The position numbers and the translations under genes are program-made. Positions 1 to 7,547 of a stretch of 20,159 bases of DNA are shown here, piece by piece. A model generated the notes under the pieces. That model ran no database searches and was not told where the DNA came from. It was given only the letters and a program-made list of their open reading frames with translations. Each line of letters opens with the position of its first letter. The stretch's first letter is position 1. Origin of the DNA: Candidatus Neomicrothrix sp. UBA4742 (GTDB lineage: Bacteria > Actinomycetota > Acidimicrobiia > Acidimicrobiales > Acidimicrobilacustridaceae). The DNA lies in NCBI GenBank assembly GCA_002403895.1, contig DHIQ01000283.1:513-20671 (forward strand). The letters run 5' to 3'.

Positions 1-158
1 CCGGTCTGCTCGGAGCGGCGGCCCGGGCCCACCGCGAGGACCTCGCCCTGCTGGGGCTTTTCCTTGGCGGTATCAGGGATCACCAAGCCGCTGGCGGTGG
101 TTTCGTCCGACTCGTTGGGCATGACGACGATGCGGTCGTCGAGGGGCTGAACGTTCAT
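1..158 (-). CDS. groES: Co-chaperonin GroES (Hsp10), N-terminal part, cut by window edge
   Basis: GroES forms the heptameric lid on the GroEL folding chamber in the cytoplasm. The first 52 codons are visible. The protein starts [12 protein letters not shown] and continues with the mobile-loop segment [20 protein letters not shown] and then [10 protein letters not shown], the signature arrangement of the Hsp10 fold. The ATG at 158-156 is preceded by GGAGG (169-173 on the plus strand) with a 10-base spacing, a convincing ribosome binding site. The gene has its own promoter and a CIRCE operator just upstream, so it starts a heat-shock unit rather than simply continuing the tsaD operon. groEL would be expected past coordinate 1. 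The visible part is intact. Confidence 0.96.
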   Translation of the reverse strand, partial: MNVQPLDDRIVVMPNESDETTASGLVIPDTAKEKPQQGEVLAVGPGRRSEQT

Positions 159-181
159 GTTGTGCGCGCCTCCGTATGGCA

Positions 182-208
182 TTAGCACTCTCACTGGTCG
201 AGTGCTAA
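182..208 (-). promoter_or_regulatory. CIRCE operator (HrcA binding site) of groES
   Basis: A perfect inverted repeat with arms TTAGCACTC (182-190) and GAGTGCTAA (200-208) and a 9-base spacer matches the CIRCE consensus TTAGCACTC-N9-GAGTGCTAA without a mismatch. It overlaps the end of the groES -10 box and the predicted transcription start. The repressor HrcA would therefore block initiation, and heat shock would relieve the block. The hrcA gene is not in this window. Confidence 0.97.
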
Positions 209-236
209 CGATACGCGAGGCAACCGCAAGGGGCAA
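208..236 (-). promoter_or_regulatory. Predicted groES promoter
   Basis: On the minus strand a -35-like TTGCCC (231-236) and a -10-like TATCGT (208-213) are separated by exactly 17 bases. The last base of the -10 box is the first base of the CIRCE element, a usual geometry for HrcA-regulated promoters. The boxes match four of six consensus positions each. The assignment is from sequence only. Confidence 0.6.
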
Positions 237-243
237 CCTGACG

Positions 244-1248
244 TCAGAGAGTTTCCAACCTCAGGTTGGGGGAGGCGCCGACATCGAGGGGTGAGGGGCC
301 GTCGCGCTGGAGGCGCCACCAGGCCGCAGCGGCCACCATGGCGGCGTTGTCGGTGCACATCTCCCGGCTGGGCAGGAAGGGGTGGAGCCCATCAGCCAGA
401 CACGCGTCCAGGACGCGGGTGCGCAGCAGGGAGTTGGCCGCCACGCCCCCGGCCAAGGCCAGGCCCTTGGCCCCGTGGGCCACGGCCGCGCGTCGCGCCT
501 TGATGACCAGCACGTCCACCACCGCCTCCTGGAACGAGGCGGCGACGTCGGGGGTCGACACGTCGGGGTGCTTGCGCACGTAGTTGACGACGGCCGTCTT
601 CACCCCGCTGAAGGAGAAGTCGTAGCCGTCGTCGAGGATGGCCCGGGGGAAGGCGACGGCGTCGGCGTCGCCGGCCAGGGCGATGCGATCGATGGCAGGT
701 CCACCCGGGTACCCGAGACCCAGGAAGCGGGCCACCTTGTCGAAGGCTTCGCCGGCCGCGTCGTCGATCGTCGAGCCCAGCAGCCGGTACCGGCCATGAC
801 CCTCCATCAGGATCAGCAGGGTGTGACCACCCGACACCAGCATCACCACGATGGGCAGTTCCAGGTCAGGCTCTTCCAGGAAGCATGCGTACAGGTGCGC
901 CTCCAGGTGGTTCACGGCCACGAAGGGCACCCCCCACACCAGCGCCAGGGCTTTGGCCGCACTGACCCCCACCAACAGGGCACCGACCAGGCCGGGGCCG
1001 ACGGTGGCGCCCACGGCATCCACGTGGTCGTCGCTGATGCCGGCTTCCACCAGGGCGCGGGCCACCACCGGGGTCAACAGCTCCACGTGGGCCCGGCTGG
1101 CGATCTCGGGGACGACCCCACCGAAGCGGGCGTGGAGCTCGACCTGGCTACTCACCACCGACGACAGCACCTGGTGGGCATCGACCACCACCGCCGCGGC
1201 CGTCTCGTCACACGACGTCTCGATTCCCAATACCCGGGTGCCGCTCAC
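244..1248 (-). CDS. tsaD: tRNA N6-adenosine threonylcarbamoyltransferase TsaD (Kae1/Gcp)
   Basis: TsaD transfers the threonylcarbamoyl group from threonylcarbamoyl-AMP to A37 of tRNAs reading ANN codons, working with TsaB and TsaE. The 334-residue protein has the usual family length. It opens with [13 protein letters not shown] and carries the metal-binding histidines in NHLEAH (His114, His118), the SGGHT loop at 139-143, GGVAANS at 267-273 and the late aspartate in TDNAAM (Asp300). The start is a GTG at 1248-1246 that overlaps the rimI stop as GTGA, so translation is probably coupled. tsaE, tsaB and rimI lie immediately upstream, putting the bacterial t6A transferase set in one run; TsaC, which makes the activated intermediate, is not in this window. 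No U-tract terminator is visible after its stop before the groES promoter. Confidence 0.97.
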   Translation of the reverse strand: MSGTRVLGIETSCDETAAAVVVDAHQVLSSVVSSQVELHARFGGVVPEIASRAHVELLTPVVARALVEAGISDDHVDAVGATVGPGLVGALLVGVSAAKALALVWGVPFVAVNHLEAHLYACFLEEPDLELPIVVMLVSGGHTLLILMEGHGRYRLLGSTIDDAAGEAFDKVARFLGLGYPGGPAIDRIALAGDADAVAFPRAILDDGYDFSFSGVKTAVVNYVRKHPDVSTPDVAASFQEAVVDVLVIKARRAAVAHGAKGLALAGGVAANSLLRTRVLDACLADGLHPFLPSREMCTDNAAMVAAAAWWRLQRDGPSPLDVGASPNLRLETL

Positions 1249-1862
1249 GGTTCCTCCGTCTCCGGGGCATCACCGGGATCGGCGCCCGACCCATCGAGAC
1301 CGACGATCATCGTACGACCCCTGATCGACCGTTCGCGGGCGTCGAGGCGACGGGCGTAATCCGGGGTGTCCACGTCGTGGGCCCACATCACCAGGGCGTC
1401 CTCACCGATGTCGGCGTAGTAGTTGCGCCGGATCCCCGCCGGCGCATAGCCGAGGCGCCGATACATGGCCTGGGCTGGCTCGTTGGTGGCCCGCACCTCC
1501 AAGGTGAGGGCGGTGGCGCCCCGCTGGATCGCCTCGCGCGACAGGGCCAGCATGAGGCGGGTGCCGATTTGGCGGCGCCGCCAGGCCTGGTCGACCGAGA
1601 TGGTGGTCACATGCCCGTCAGGGCCGACGAACAGCATCCCGGCGAAGCCGACCACCGCTACGCCGACCTTGGCCACGAGGTACCGGCGCCCGGTCTGGTT
1701 GGCCAGCTCGCTCATGAACAACCCCAGCGACCACCCTCGGTGCCCCGCCTGGCCCTCGATGCGCAGCACACTGCGCAAATGACGTCGACGCATGGGGAGG
1801 ATCTGGACGTCGACGGGTGCAGGCTGGCCATCCGCGGCCAGGTCCTCGACCCGGGCCGCCAT
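1245..1862 (-). CDS. rimI: RimI-like GNAT N-acetyltransferase (ribosomal protein S18 alanine N-acetyltransferase)
   Basis: This is a GNAT-fold acetyltransferase that in RimI acetylates the N-terminal alanine of ribosomal protein S18 with acetyl-CoA. The 205-residue product is longer than the usual 150-165. The core has the ILPMRRRHL start, the VVGFAGMLFV strands, an acetyl-CoA loop RRRQIGTRLM, and the typical LEVRATNEPAQAMYRRLGY and RRNYY segments. About 20 extra residues precede the core and about 45 charged residues follow it, both poorly conserved by appearance. The ATG at 1862-1860 shares one base with the tsaB stop (TGATG). The frame stays open further upstream to 2090 but that part lies inside tsaB. 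The tsaB-rimI-tsaD context strongly supports RimI, although substrate specificity cannot be read directly. Confidence 0.9.
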   Translation of the reverse strand: MAARVEDLAADGQPAPVDVQILPMRRRHLRSVLRIEGQAGHRGWSLGLFMSELANQTGRRYLVAKVGVAVVGFAGMLFVGPDGHVTTISVDQAWRRRQIGTRLMLALSREAIQRGATALTLEVRATNEPAQAMYRRLGYAPAGIRRNYYADIGEDALVMWAHDVDTPDYARRLDARERSIRGRTMIVGLDGSGADPGDAPETEEP

Positions 1863-2578
1863 CAGCCGCCCTCCCGGGTGGACCAGTTGATCTCGGCGTC
1901 GGGCTTGCGCAGGTAGAGCGGGCTGAGGTCCCACGGCTTGACGAACTGCTCGCGTAGCGCCTGGGCGTGGGCCAACATCACCAGCGACGACGCCGACGGA
2001 TAGGCGAGTTCCCCGCTCCCGATCTCGACCTTGTTGAGCCCGTCGAACACCTCCCGGTAGCGGATGGCGCCATCGCCCACCAGGAGACACTCCTCCCCGG
2101 CGGCCAACAACTCGCCCGCCAGGTCATCGGGCGTGCCGACCTGATGCTCACCGATCCGCTGCACCCCGCCGGGAACCTGACGGTAGAAGGCGTAGAAGAG
2201 CTCGCCCCTGCGGGCATCGACGGCCGCCACCACCAAACGGGACGTGAAGCGAACCGGAATGGCCAGCAGATCCAGGCTGGGGACGCCGATCATGGGGACC
2301 CGCAGGGCATAGGCCATGGCCTTGGCCGTGGCCACCCCCACGCGCAGTCCGGTGAAGAGACCGGGACCGAGATCCACGGCGACCACGCTGATCTCGGCCA
2401 GCTCGATGCGGGCCTGGCGGCAGGTGAACTCGATGGCGGGCGTGAGCGATTCCGCGTGGCGCTTGCCTCGCGACGACAGCGTGGAGGCGAGGACCCCTTC
2501 GTGACCGCCGATGGCGCAGCTCACCTGGGCGGTCGCGGTATCGATACCGAGGATCAGCACGGGCCGTCCGCCAGCCAT
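1862..2578 (-). CDS. tsaB: tRNA threonylcarbamoyladenosine biosynthesis protein TsaB
   Basis: TsaB is the non-catalytic ASKHA-fold partner that dimerises with TsaD and is needed for t6A37 formation. The product of up to 238 residues has the diagnostic N-terminus LILGIDTATAQVSCAI, the loop DLGPGLFTGLRVG followed by TAKAMAYAL, and a short divergent C-terminal half as in other TsaB proteins, ending with YLRKPDAEINW (many TsaB proteins have YLR near the end). The ATG at 2578 gives a 25-base overlap with tsaE and has no clear ribosome binding site. A GTG at 2560-2558 would give an N-terminus closer to the family (MLILGIDTAT), has GGCGGA upstream and would overlap tsaE by only 7 bases. Either start is possible. 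The gene is coupled to rimI downstream through TGATG. Confidence 0.95.
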   Translation of the reverse strand: MAGGRPVLILGIDTATAQVSCAIGGHEGVLASTLSSRGKRHAESLTPAIEFTCRQARIELAEISVVAVDLGPGLFTGLRVGVATAKAMAYALRVPMIGVPSLDLLAIPVRFTSRLVVAAVDARRGELFYAFYRQVPGGVQRIGEHQVGTPDDLAGELLAAGEECLLVGDGAIRYREVFDGLNKVEIGSGELAYPSASSLVMLAHAQALREQFVKPWDLSPLYLRKPDAEINWSTREGG

Positions 2579-3048
2579 GGGGTGAGGGCGAGCGTGAGGG
2601 CACGGGTGCGCGCTGACCAGCGGGTGCCGACCGGTTCGATCTCGAGACTGCGGTCGTCATCGGCCTCGCCATAGGTCAGCCGCACCAGCAGGTATTCCGG
2701 CTGAAGAGCGGGGATGATGGCGTCGCCCCACTCCACCAGGGTGACGCCATCCTCGTCGAGCATCTCGGGCAGGCCGACATCGAGGACCTCCGCCAGCTGC
2801 TCCATCCGGTAGACATCGAGGTGGTTCAGATCGAGGCGTCCCTCGTACTGGCTGGCCAGGATGAAGGTGGGGCTCGTGATCGGCTCACGCACCCCCAGCG
2901 CGGCGCCGAATCCCTGGGCAAAGGCCGTCTTGCCGGCGCCGAGCTCACCGGCCAGCAATATCAGGTCCCCGGGTCGCGCGAGCTCGGCGAGGGCCGCAGC
3001 CAGCGCCCGAGTCTGGTCGACGGATCGCGAGCAGGCGCTGAGGGTCAC
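2554..3048 (-). CDS. tsaE: tRNA threonylcarbamoyladenosine biosynthesis ATPase TsaE
   Basis: TsaE is a P-loop ATPase that binds TsaB-TsaD and drives catalytic turnover of the t6A complex. The 164-residue protein contains the Walker A motif GELGAGKT (34-41), the SPTF segment at 59-62, HLDVYR (76-81) and VEWGD (105-109), all family hallmarks in the normal order. The start is a GTG at 3048-3046 overlapping the stop of the upstream uracil-DNA glycosylase gene as GTGA. In the high-GC Gram-positive order familiar from Streptomyces and Mycobacterium this gene follows alr directly; here two other genes lie between them. The C-terminal 40 residues are variable and without recognisable motif. Confidence 0.96.
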   Translation of the reverse strand: MTLSACSRSVDQTRALAAALAELARPGDLILLAGELGAGKTAFAQGFGAALGVREPITSPTFILASQYEGRLDLNHLDVYRMEQLAEVLDVGLPEMLDEDGVTLVEWGDAIIPALQPEYLLVRLTYGEADDDRSLEIEPVGTRWSARTRALTLALTPWLADGPC

Positions 3049-3635
3049 CTGGCACCCCCGGCGACGTTGGAGGTCGGCCCCTCCGCCAGGGCCTGCTTGG
3101 CTCGTACGAAATCGGCCCGCATCTGCGCCAAAGGCTCACCGCCACCACGCAACGCGTACGCGGGATGCAGCGTCGGGATCAAAACCCGATCACCGAAGGG
3201 ATAGACGTGCCCCCGCAACTTGGTGATGCCGGTCTTGCTCCCGAGCAGGAGTTGGCCGGCAAACTTGCCCAGCGTCACCACCACCCGGGGGTCCACCAAG
3301 TCGAGTTGGGCCTCGAGGTAGGGCCGGCAGGCGGTGATCTCGTCGGGGAGCGGATCGCGGTTGTCGGGCGGGCGGCACTTCACCACGTTGGCGATGTACA
3401 CCTCGTCCCGGGTCATGCCCAGTTCTTCGGCGATGAGCCGATCGAGGAGCTGACCCGAGCGACCGACGAACGGCAGACCCTGGCGGTCCTCCTCGGCTCC
3501 GGGGCCCTCGCCGATGAAGAGCAGATCGGCGTGGGGGTCTCCCGTGCCGAACACGACCTGGGTGCGACCCTCGGCCAGCCGGCACAGGGTGCAGGTGCTC
3601 GCGGTCACGGCGAGCTCGGCGAGGGCGATGGGCAC
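3045..3635 (-). CDS. Family 4 uracil-DNA glycosylase (UDGa), iron-sulfur type
   Basis: This enzyme removes uracil produced by cytosine deamination and starts base excision repair. The 196-residue protein shows the four cysteines of the family 4 iron-sulfur cluster at 15, 18, 87 and 103, in CTLC, VKCRPP and ITACRP. The spacing C-x2-C-x68-C-x15-C fits UDGa. The active-site loop is GEGPGAEED (42-50), followed by GRSGQLLD, and the DNA-intercalation motif appears as TLHPAY. The start is a GTG at 3635-3633, nine bases after the stop of the upstream peptidase gene and without a clear ribosome binding site; a second in-frame GTG at codon 10 would delete residues before the first cysteine and is less attractive. 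The gene is coupled to tsaE through a GTGA overlap. Some database names call this family phage SPO1 DNA polymerase-related protein. Confidence 0.93.
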   Translation of the reverse strand: MPIALAELAVTASTCTLCRLAEGRTQVVFGTGDPHADLLFIGEGPGAEEDRQGLPFVGRSGQLLDRLIAEELGMTRDEVYIANVVKCRPPDNRDPLPDEITACRPYLEAQLDLVDPRVVVTLGKFAGQLLLGSKTGITKLRGHVYPFGDRVLIPTLHPAYALRGGGEPLAQMRADFVRAKQALAEGPTSNVAGGAR

Positions 3636-3644
3636 GCCGAGATG

Positions 3645-4544
3645 CTAGTGGGGAGGCGTCGGGCCCTGATCATGGTGGGCGACCCCGCGGATGGCTCGCT
3701 CCACCGCCACCAGGGCCAGGGCCCGGATGAGGTCGACGGCGGCCGGCACCACGCCGGTGGCGGCGCAGACGAGGGCGTCGCCGTCGGCACCGGTGTGAGG
3801 CGGGAAGAGCGCCCGGGCCATGCCGTCATGACCACCCTGCGCGACGAGGAGGCACCCGACTTTGTCGAGGTGGGCGTTGGTGGCGATGACCCCGATCGTG
3901 GTGTTGGTCATACCGGACTCCCGGTAGGCCTGGGCCGGTGCGCGCCGCAAGGATGACAGGTCGATTTCGCCGAACGGGACGGACCCGTCATCGATGTCCC
4001 CCGCGGCGTTCACCGCCACTAGGGCGGAGACCACCACGTCGCCGTCCCGCACGGAGGCCGATCCCAGCCCACCGGGCCGGGCGTGGCCGGGCCCCCGCCA
4101 TTTCCCCATCGTTGTTCCCGTACCCGCGCCAACCAGACCCAAGGCCACCGGGCCCCCCGTTGCCGCCCGGCAGGCCGACTCGCCCGCCGCGGCCCCCGGA
4201 CGCACCCTCGCTTCACCCACCCCGAGGTCGAACAACGACAGTCCCACCACGATGGGCACCACCCCCGCCGAAGTCAGGAAACCGATGCCCTCTTCCTCGA
4301 GGACCCGCATCACCCCGTCCGCCGCGGACAGCCCGTAGGCCGAACCACCGGAGAGCACCACGGCATCGAGGCGCTCGACGCTGCGTTGGGGGACCAACAG
4401 GTCGAGCTCACGGGTGGCGGGTGCGCCGCCTCGCACCTCGGCGGAGGCCACGGTGCCCTCGGGCAGCCGCACGACGGTGCACCCGGTCCGGGCGGCCTCG
4501 TCGGTCCAGTGGCCCACGAGCACGCCGGGAACGTCGGTGATCAT
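3645..4544 (-). CDS. P1/DmpA family (peptidase S58) self-processing aminopeptidase
   Basis: Members are Ntn-type hydrolases that cleave themselves into two chains and act as aminopeptidases or amidases; DmpA and the nylon-oligomer hydrolase NylC belong here. The 299-residue protein starts MITDVPGVLVGHW and contains RGGAPATRELDLL (38-50), the glycine-rich VLSGGSAYGL (63-72), GAGTGTTMGKWRG (139-151) and MTNTTIGVIATN (212-223). The likely self-cleavage site is Asn214-Thr215, which would make Thr215 the N-terminal nucleophile as in NylC. There is no signal peptide, so the protein is probably cytoplasmic. The ATG at 4544 overlaps the alr stop as TGATG, which excludes the in-frame upstream ATG at 4586 inside alr. 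The physiological substrate is unknown; D-amino acid peptides would suit its position next to alr but that is a guess. Confidence 0.9.
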   Translation of the reverse strand: MITDVPGVLVGHWTDEAARTGCTVVRLPEGTVASAEVRGGAPATRELDLLVPQRSVERLDAVVLSGGSAYGLSAADGVMRVLEEEGIGFLTSAGVVPIVVGLSLFDLGVGEARVRPGAAAGESACRAATGGPVALGLVGAGTGTTMGKWRGPGHARPGGLGSASVRDGDVVVSALVAVNAAGDIDDGSVPFGEIDLSSLRRAPAQAYRESGMTNTTIGVIATNAHLDKVGCLLVAQGGHDGMARALFPPHTGADGDALVCAATGVVPAAVDLIRALALVAVERAIRGVAHHDQGPTPPH

Positions 4545-5653
4545 CAGGGTCGATACCGGCGCGGGACACGGGAGCCGATGCCGCACACGATCTCATAGGC
4601 GATGGTCTCCAGCGGCGCCGCCCACTCCGCCGCGGTGATGACCTCGTCGCCCTGGCGCCCGAGCAGGACCACGTCGTCACCCACCGCGATGGGGTCATCG
4701 CCGCAGTCGACCATGAGCTGGTCCATGGTCACCACACCAACCATGGGACGGCGCCGACCCGCCACCAGCACCTCGCCTCCCACCAGGGAGAGGCGGCGGG
4801 GAACCCCGTCGGCGTAGCCGATGGGGACGGTGGCCACGACCGTGTCACGGGAGAATCGGTGCCGCAGCCCGTAGGAGATCCGCTCCCCGGCCGCCACCCG
4901 TCTCACCATCGACACCTCCGCCCCGAGGGTGAGCGCCGGATGGAGGTCGACCCGCCCGTCCAGCGCCGGGGCGGGGCTGATGCCGTAGATGCCGATGCCC
5001 GCCCGCACGAGGTCGTAACGGCTGCGGGGGTGATCGATGGCGGCCGCGGTGTTGGCCGCGTGGCGCATCCGGGGAGCGATGCCGGCGGCGTCGAGTTCGG
5101 CCCCGACCCGCTCGAACCGCTCGAGTTGCTCGTCGGTGAACGGGTTCCCAGGCTCGTCCGCCACCGCGCAGTGAGTCCACAACGCGACCAGCTCGAGCTC
5201 TCGACGCCGAGCGATGTCCTTGGCCAGAGTGGCGATGTCGTCTGGTTCGGCCCCGACCCGGTTCATGCCCGTGTTGACCTTGAGATGCACCGGGGCCACC
5301 ACCCCGACGGCGCGGGCTGCCTCGGCCGCCGCTTCGATGCCGCCCGAGGAGTAGAGGGTGAGCTGGAGTCCATAGCGCACCGCGGCGGCGATATCGGTGG
5401 TGCGCGGCTGGGACAGCAGCAGGATCGGCGCATCGATACCGGCCTTGCGCAGGACGGCCCCTTCCTCGACGAGGGCCACCCCCAGCCAGGCGGCACCGGC
5501 CTCGAACGCGGCCTGGCCGACGGCGATGGCGCCGTGGCCGTAGCCGTCGGCCTTGACCACCGCACACAGCTCGGCCGGCGCCACCAGCTCACGCAAGACC
5601 CGCACGTTGTGGGCGATGGCCTCCAGATCGACCTCGGCCCGGGCGGCACGCAC
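4544..5653 (-). CDS. alr: Alanine racemase
   Basis: Alr interconverts L- and D-alanine with pyridoxal phosphate and supplies D-alanine for peptidoglycan. The 369-residue protein has the PLP lysine Lys34 in AVVKADGYGHG, the barrel segments VNTGMNRVG and HAANTAAA, and the second catalytic base Tyr261 in the C-terminal beta domain (RISYGLRHRF). VTMDQLMVD at 308-316 and YEIVCGIGSRVPRRY at the end are also typical. The start is a GTG at 5653-5651, six bases after the stop of the CBS gene, with an AGGT in front. Length and catalytic residues are complete. Its neighbours acpS and nnr are the standard high-GC Gram-positive partners. Confidence 0.97.
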   Translation of the reverse strand: MRAARAEVDLEAIAHNVRVLRELVAPAELCAVVKADGYGHGAIAVGQAAFEAGAAWLGVALVEEGAVLRKAGIDAPILLLSQPRTTDIAAAVRYGLQLTLYSSGGIEAAAEAARAVGVVAPVHLKVNTGMNRVGAEPDDIATLAKDIARRRELELVALWTHCAVADEPGNPFTDEQLERFERVGAELDAAGIAPRMRHAANTAAAIDHPRSRYDLVRAGIGIYGISPAPALDGRVDLHPALTLGAEVSMVRRVAAGERISYGLRHRFSRDTVVATVPIGYADGVPRRLSLVGGEVLVAGRRRPMVGVVTMDQLMVDCGDDPIAVGDDVVLLGRQGDEVITAAEWAAPLETIAYEIVCGIGSRVPRRYRP

Positions 5654-5659
5654 GGCGAC

Positions 5660-6142
5660 CTACCGGCTCTCGCCGACGCCCGCCACGATGGCCTTCACGA
5701 TGTCCCCCCGGGCGATCAGGCCCACCAACCGACCGTCTTCGACCACCGGCAGGCGGGACAGGTCGTGATCGTGCATCAGGGTGGCGGCGTCCTCGACCGA
5801 AGCGTCGGCCTCGATGGTCACCGGAGCCGCGGTCATGACCTCCCCCACGCTGGCCCCCAGGGCCTTGGCCATGCTGTCGTCGAGCTCCAGGTGCTCGAAC
5901 GGCCAGGTCACGTTCACCCCGAGGAAGTTGACCACCGTGGGGAAATGGACCCGGGCCTCTTCGACGATGAGATCCCCCGTGGACAGCATCCCCACCACCG
6001 CAGCGTCGTCATCGAGCACCGGCCCGGCGTCGACGTTGCGGGCCACCAGCTGTTGCATGGCGTCCTGCACGTTCTGGTCGGGGCTGAACGTGAGCACGTC
6101 GGTGGTCATGACGTCCGACACGGGCATCTCGCGAAGCGACAT
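5660..6142 (-). CDS. Two-CBS-domain protein
   Basis: This is a 160-residue protein made almost entirely of a pair of CBS modules, which bind adenosyl nucleotides (AMP, ATP, NAD or SAM) and usually act as sensors. The first module runs from VSDVMTTDVLTFSPDQNV to DAAVVGMLSTGDLIVEE (about 8-62) and the second from VGEVMTAAPVTIEADASV to LSRLPVVEDGRLVGLIARGD (about 99-148). A linker of about 35 residues (HFPTVVNFLG to LDDSMAKAL) lies between them. No effector domain is attached. The ATG at 6142 is chosen because GGAGAA stands five bases upstream; an earlier in-frame ATG at 6169 has no such site. It sits between nnrE/nnrD and alr, so a link to NAD or cell-wall precursor state is conceivable, but the ligand and target are unknown. 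Confidence 0.88.
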   Translation of the reverse strand: MSLREMPVSDVMTTDVLTFSPDQNVQDAMQQLVARNVDAGPVLDDDAAVVGMLSTGDLIVEEARVHFPTVVNFLGVNVTWPFEHLELDDSMAKALGASVGEVMTAAPVTIEADASVEDAATLMHDHDLSRLPVVEDGRLVGLIARGDIVKAIVAGVGESR

Positions 6143-6191
6143 CGGTTCTCCTCGTCGATCATGGCGCACTCGGGCGCCGAGATCGCGTGGG

Positions 6192-7547
6192 TCAGGTGGG
6201 TTGGAGCCGGTCGAGCACGGCGGGCAGGTGGTCCAGCAGGTCTGCGGCCACGAGGCCGTGGCGCCAGCCTAGGGCTCCGGCGGCACCGTGCAGGAACGCT
6301 CCCGCGCCAGCTGCGTGCCAGGGCGCCACCCCCGCGGCGGCGAGGGCACCGATCACGCCGGCCAACACATCGCCGGTACCGGCGCAGGCCAATCGGGCGT
6401 CGCCGGTCGTCACCACCAACACCCGGCCATCCGGATGGGCCACCACCTCGGGACCTCCCTTCAACAGCACCACACAGCCGAGACGGACGGCCAGGTCGCG
6501 GGTGGCGGCGATCCGATCGGCGCCGGGGGCCGCCCCCGCCAAGCGGCCGAATTCTCCGTCATGGGGGGTGAGGATCACGTGGGGGCCGAGCGGCCCAGTG
6601 ACGCCCTCGGCCAGGGCGGTCAGCCCGTCGCCATCGACCACCGTCGCCACGGTCGTGGCGGACACCAGCTCGCGCACCTGGGCCTTGGTCGCCTCCGCCA
6701 GACCCAGGCCGTTGCCCACGACCAGCGCGCCGAAGCGACCCAGTTGGGCGAGCACCGTGGCCGCCCACCCCGCGTCCTCCAGTGCGGTCTGCACCACCTC
6801 GACTGGCATCGATCCCCCGGAGGGGGCGGCGCCCGGGGTGCTGTGGCGGACGTAACCGGCACCCGTCCGCTGGGCGCCACCGGCGACCAGGGCGGCGGCT
6901 CCCGACATGCCTGGGCTCCCCGCCACCACCCACACCGCGGCTTGCCATTTGTGAGCGGTGGGTGATCGCCGCGGCAGCCACCCGACGACGTCATCGCTCT
7001 CGACGACGAACGCGGTGGGAGCGTCCACCGCGAGCCCGATGTCAGCCACCGACACCGACCCGGCCAGGGTCCGGCCTGGCTCGAACAGCAGGCCCGGCTT
7101 GAGCGCCGCGAACGTCACGGTCCGAGTGGCGGTCCAGGCCGCCCCCGGCCGCCCTCCGGTGAGGCCGTCCACCCCGCTGGGGATGTCGACGGCCAGCACC
7201 GGCGCGGGACGAGCCAACTCGGGCGGGCGGTAGCTGCCCCGAAAGCCCGTGCCGTAGGCGGCGTCGATCACCAGGTCGGCCACCGGCAACGTCGCCGGGG
7301 CGTCCTCGACCTCGATCACCTCGACTCGTACCCCTCGGCGAGCCAGTCGCCGGGCCGCGTCCCGCCCGTCGTGACCATTATTGCCCTTGCCGGCCAGCAC
7401 CACGACCCGACGCCCGTAGGTCCCTCCCAACATCGAGATCGCCGCCCGGGCCACGGCCGCCCCGGCTCGGCTGATGAGCTCGTCGATCGGTTCGGTGGCG
7501 AGGCGGTCGACCTCGCCCATCTCCATCGGGGTCAGGACCGGAATCAC
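6192..7547 (-). CDS. nnrE-nnrD: Bifunctional NAD(P)HX epimerase / ADP-dependent NAD(P)HX dehydratase (YjeF-type)
   Basis: The enzyme repairs NADHX and NADPHX, damaged hydrates of NAD(P)H. The N-terminal YjeF_N domain (about 1-195) epimerises the R form; it shows KGNNGHDGRD (54-63) and VDIPSGVDGLTGG (120-132). The C-terminal ribokinase-like domain (about 200-451) dehydrates the S form using ADP; it shows TPHDGEFGRLAG (327-338), LKGGPEVVAHPDG (362-374) and GTGDVLAG (390-397). At 451 residues both domains are present. The start is the GTG at 7547-7545 overlapping the acpS stop as GTGA, and the protein then reads IPVLTPMEMGEVDRLA, a normal family start; the frame also continues up to 7682, but only inside acpS. 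Confidence 0.95.
   Translation of the reverse strand: MIPVLTPMEMGEVDRLATEPIDELISRAGAAVARAAISMLGGTYGRRVVVLAGKGNNGHDGRDAARRLARRGVRVEVIEVEDAPATLPVADLVIDAAYGTGFRGSYRPPELARPAPVLAVDIPSGVDGLTGGRPGAAWTATRTVTFAALKPGLLFEPGRTLAGSVSVADIGLAVDAPTAFVVESDDVVGWLPRRSPTAHKWQAAVWVVAGSPGMSGAAALVAGGAQRTGAGYVRHSTPGAAPSGGSMPVEVVQTALEDAGWAATVLAQLGRFGALVVGNGLGLAEATKAQVRELVSATTVATVVDGDGLTALAEGVTGPLGPHVILTPHDGEFGRLAGAAPGADRIAATRDLAVRLGCVVLLKGGPEVVAHPDGRVLVVTTGDARLACAGTGDVLAGVIGALAAAGVAPWHAAGAGAFLHGAAGALGWRHGLVAADLLDHLPAVLDRLQPT

Noticed and set aside
238..247. CTGACGTCAG palindrome at the tsaD stop as a terminator
   Set aside because: It is only ten bases, without a loop or a U-tract, and is probably chance.
1863..2090. 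Start of rimI inside tsaB (frame open to 2090)
   Set aside because: The upstream part is a shadow of tsaB, and the TGATG junction at 1862 gives a natural start.
4859..6571. A 570-codon open frame on the plus strand over alr, the CBS gene and part of nnr
   Set aside because: It is antisense to three well-identified genes, its translation is rich in His, Gly, Arg and Asp without any known domain, and long antisense frames are expected at this GC content.
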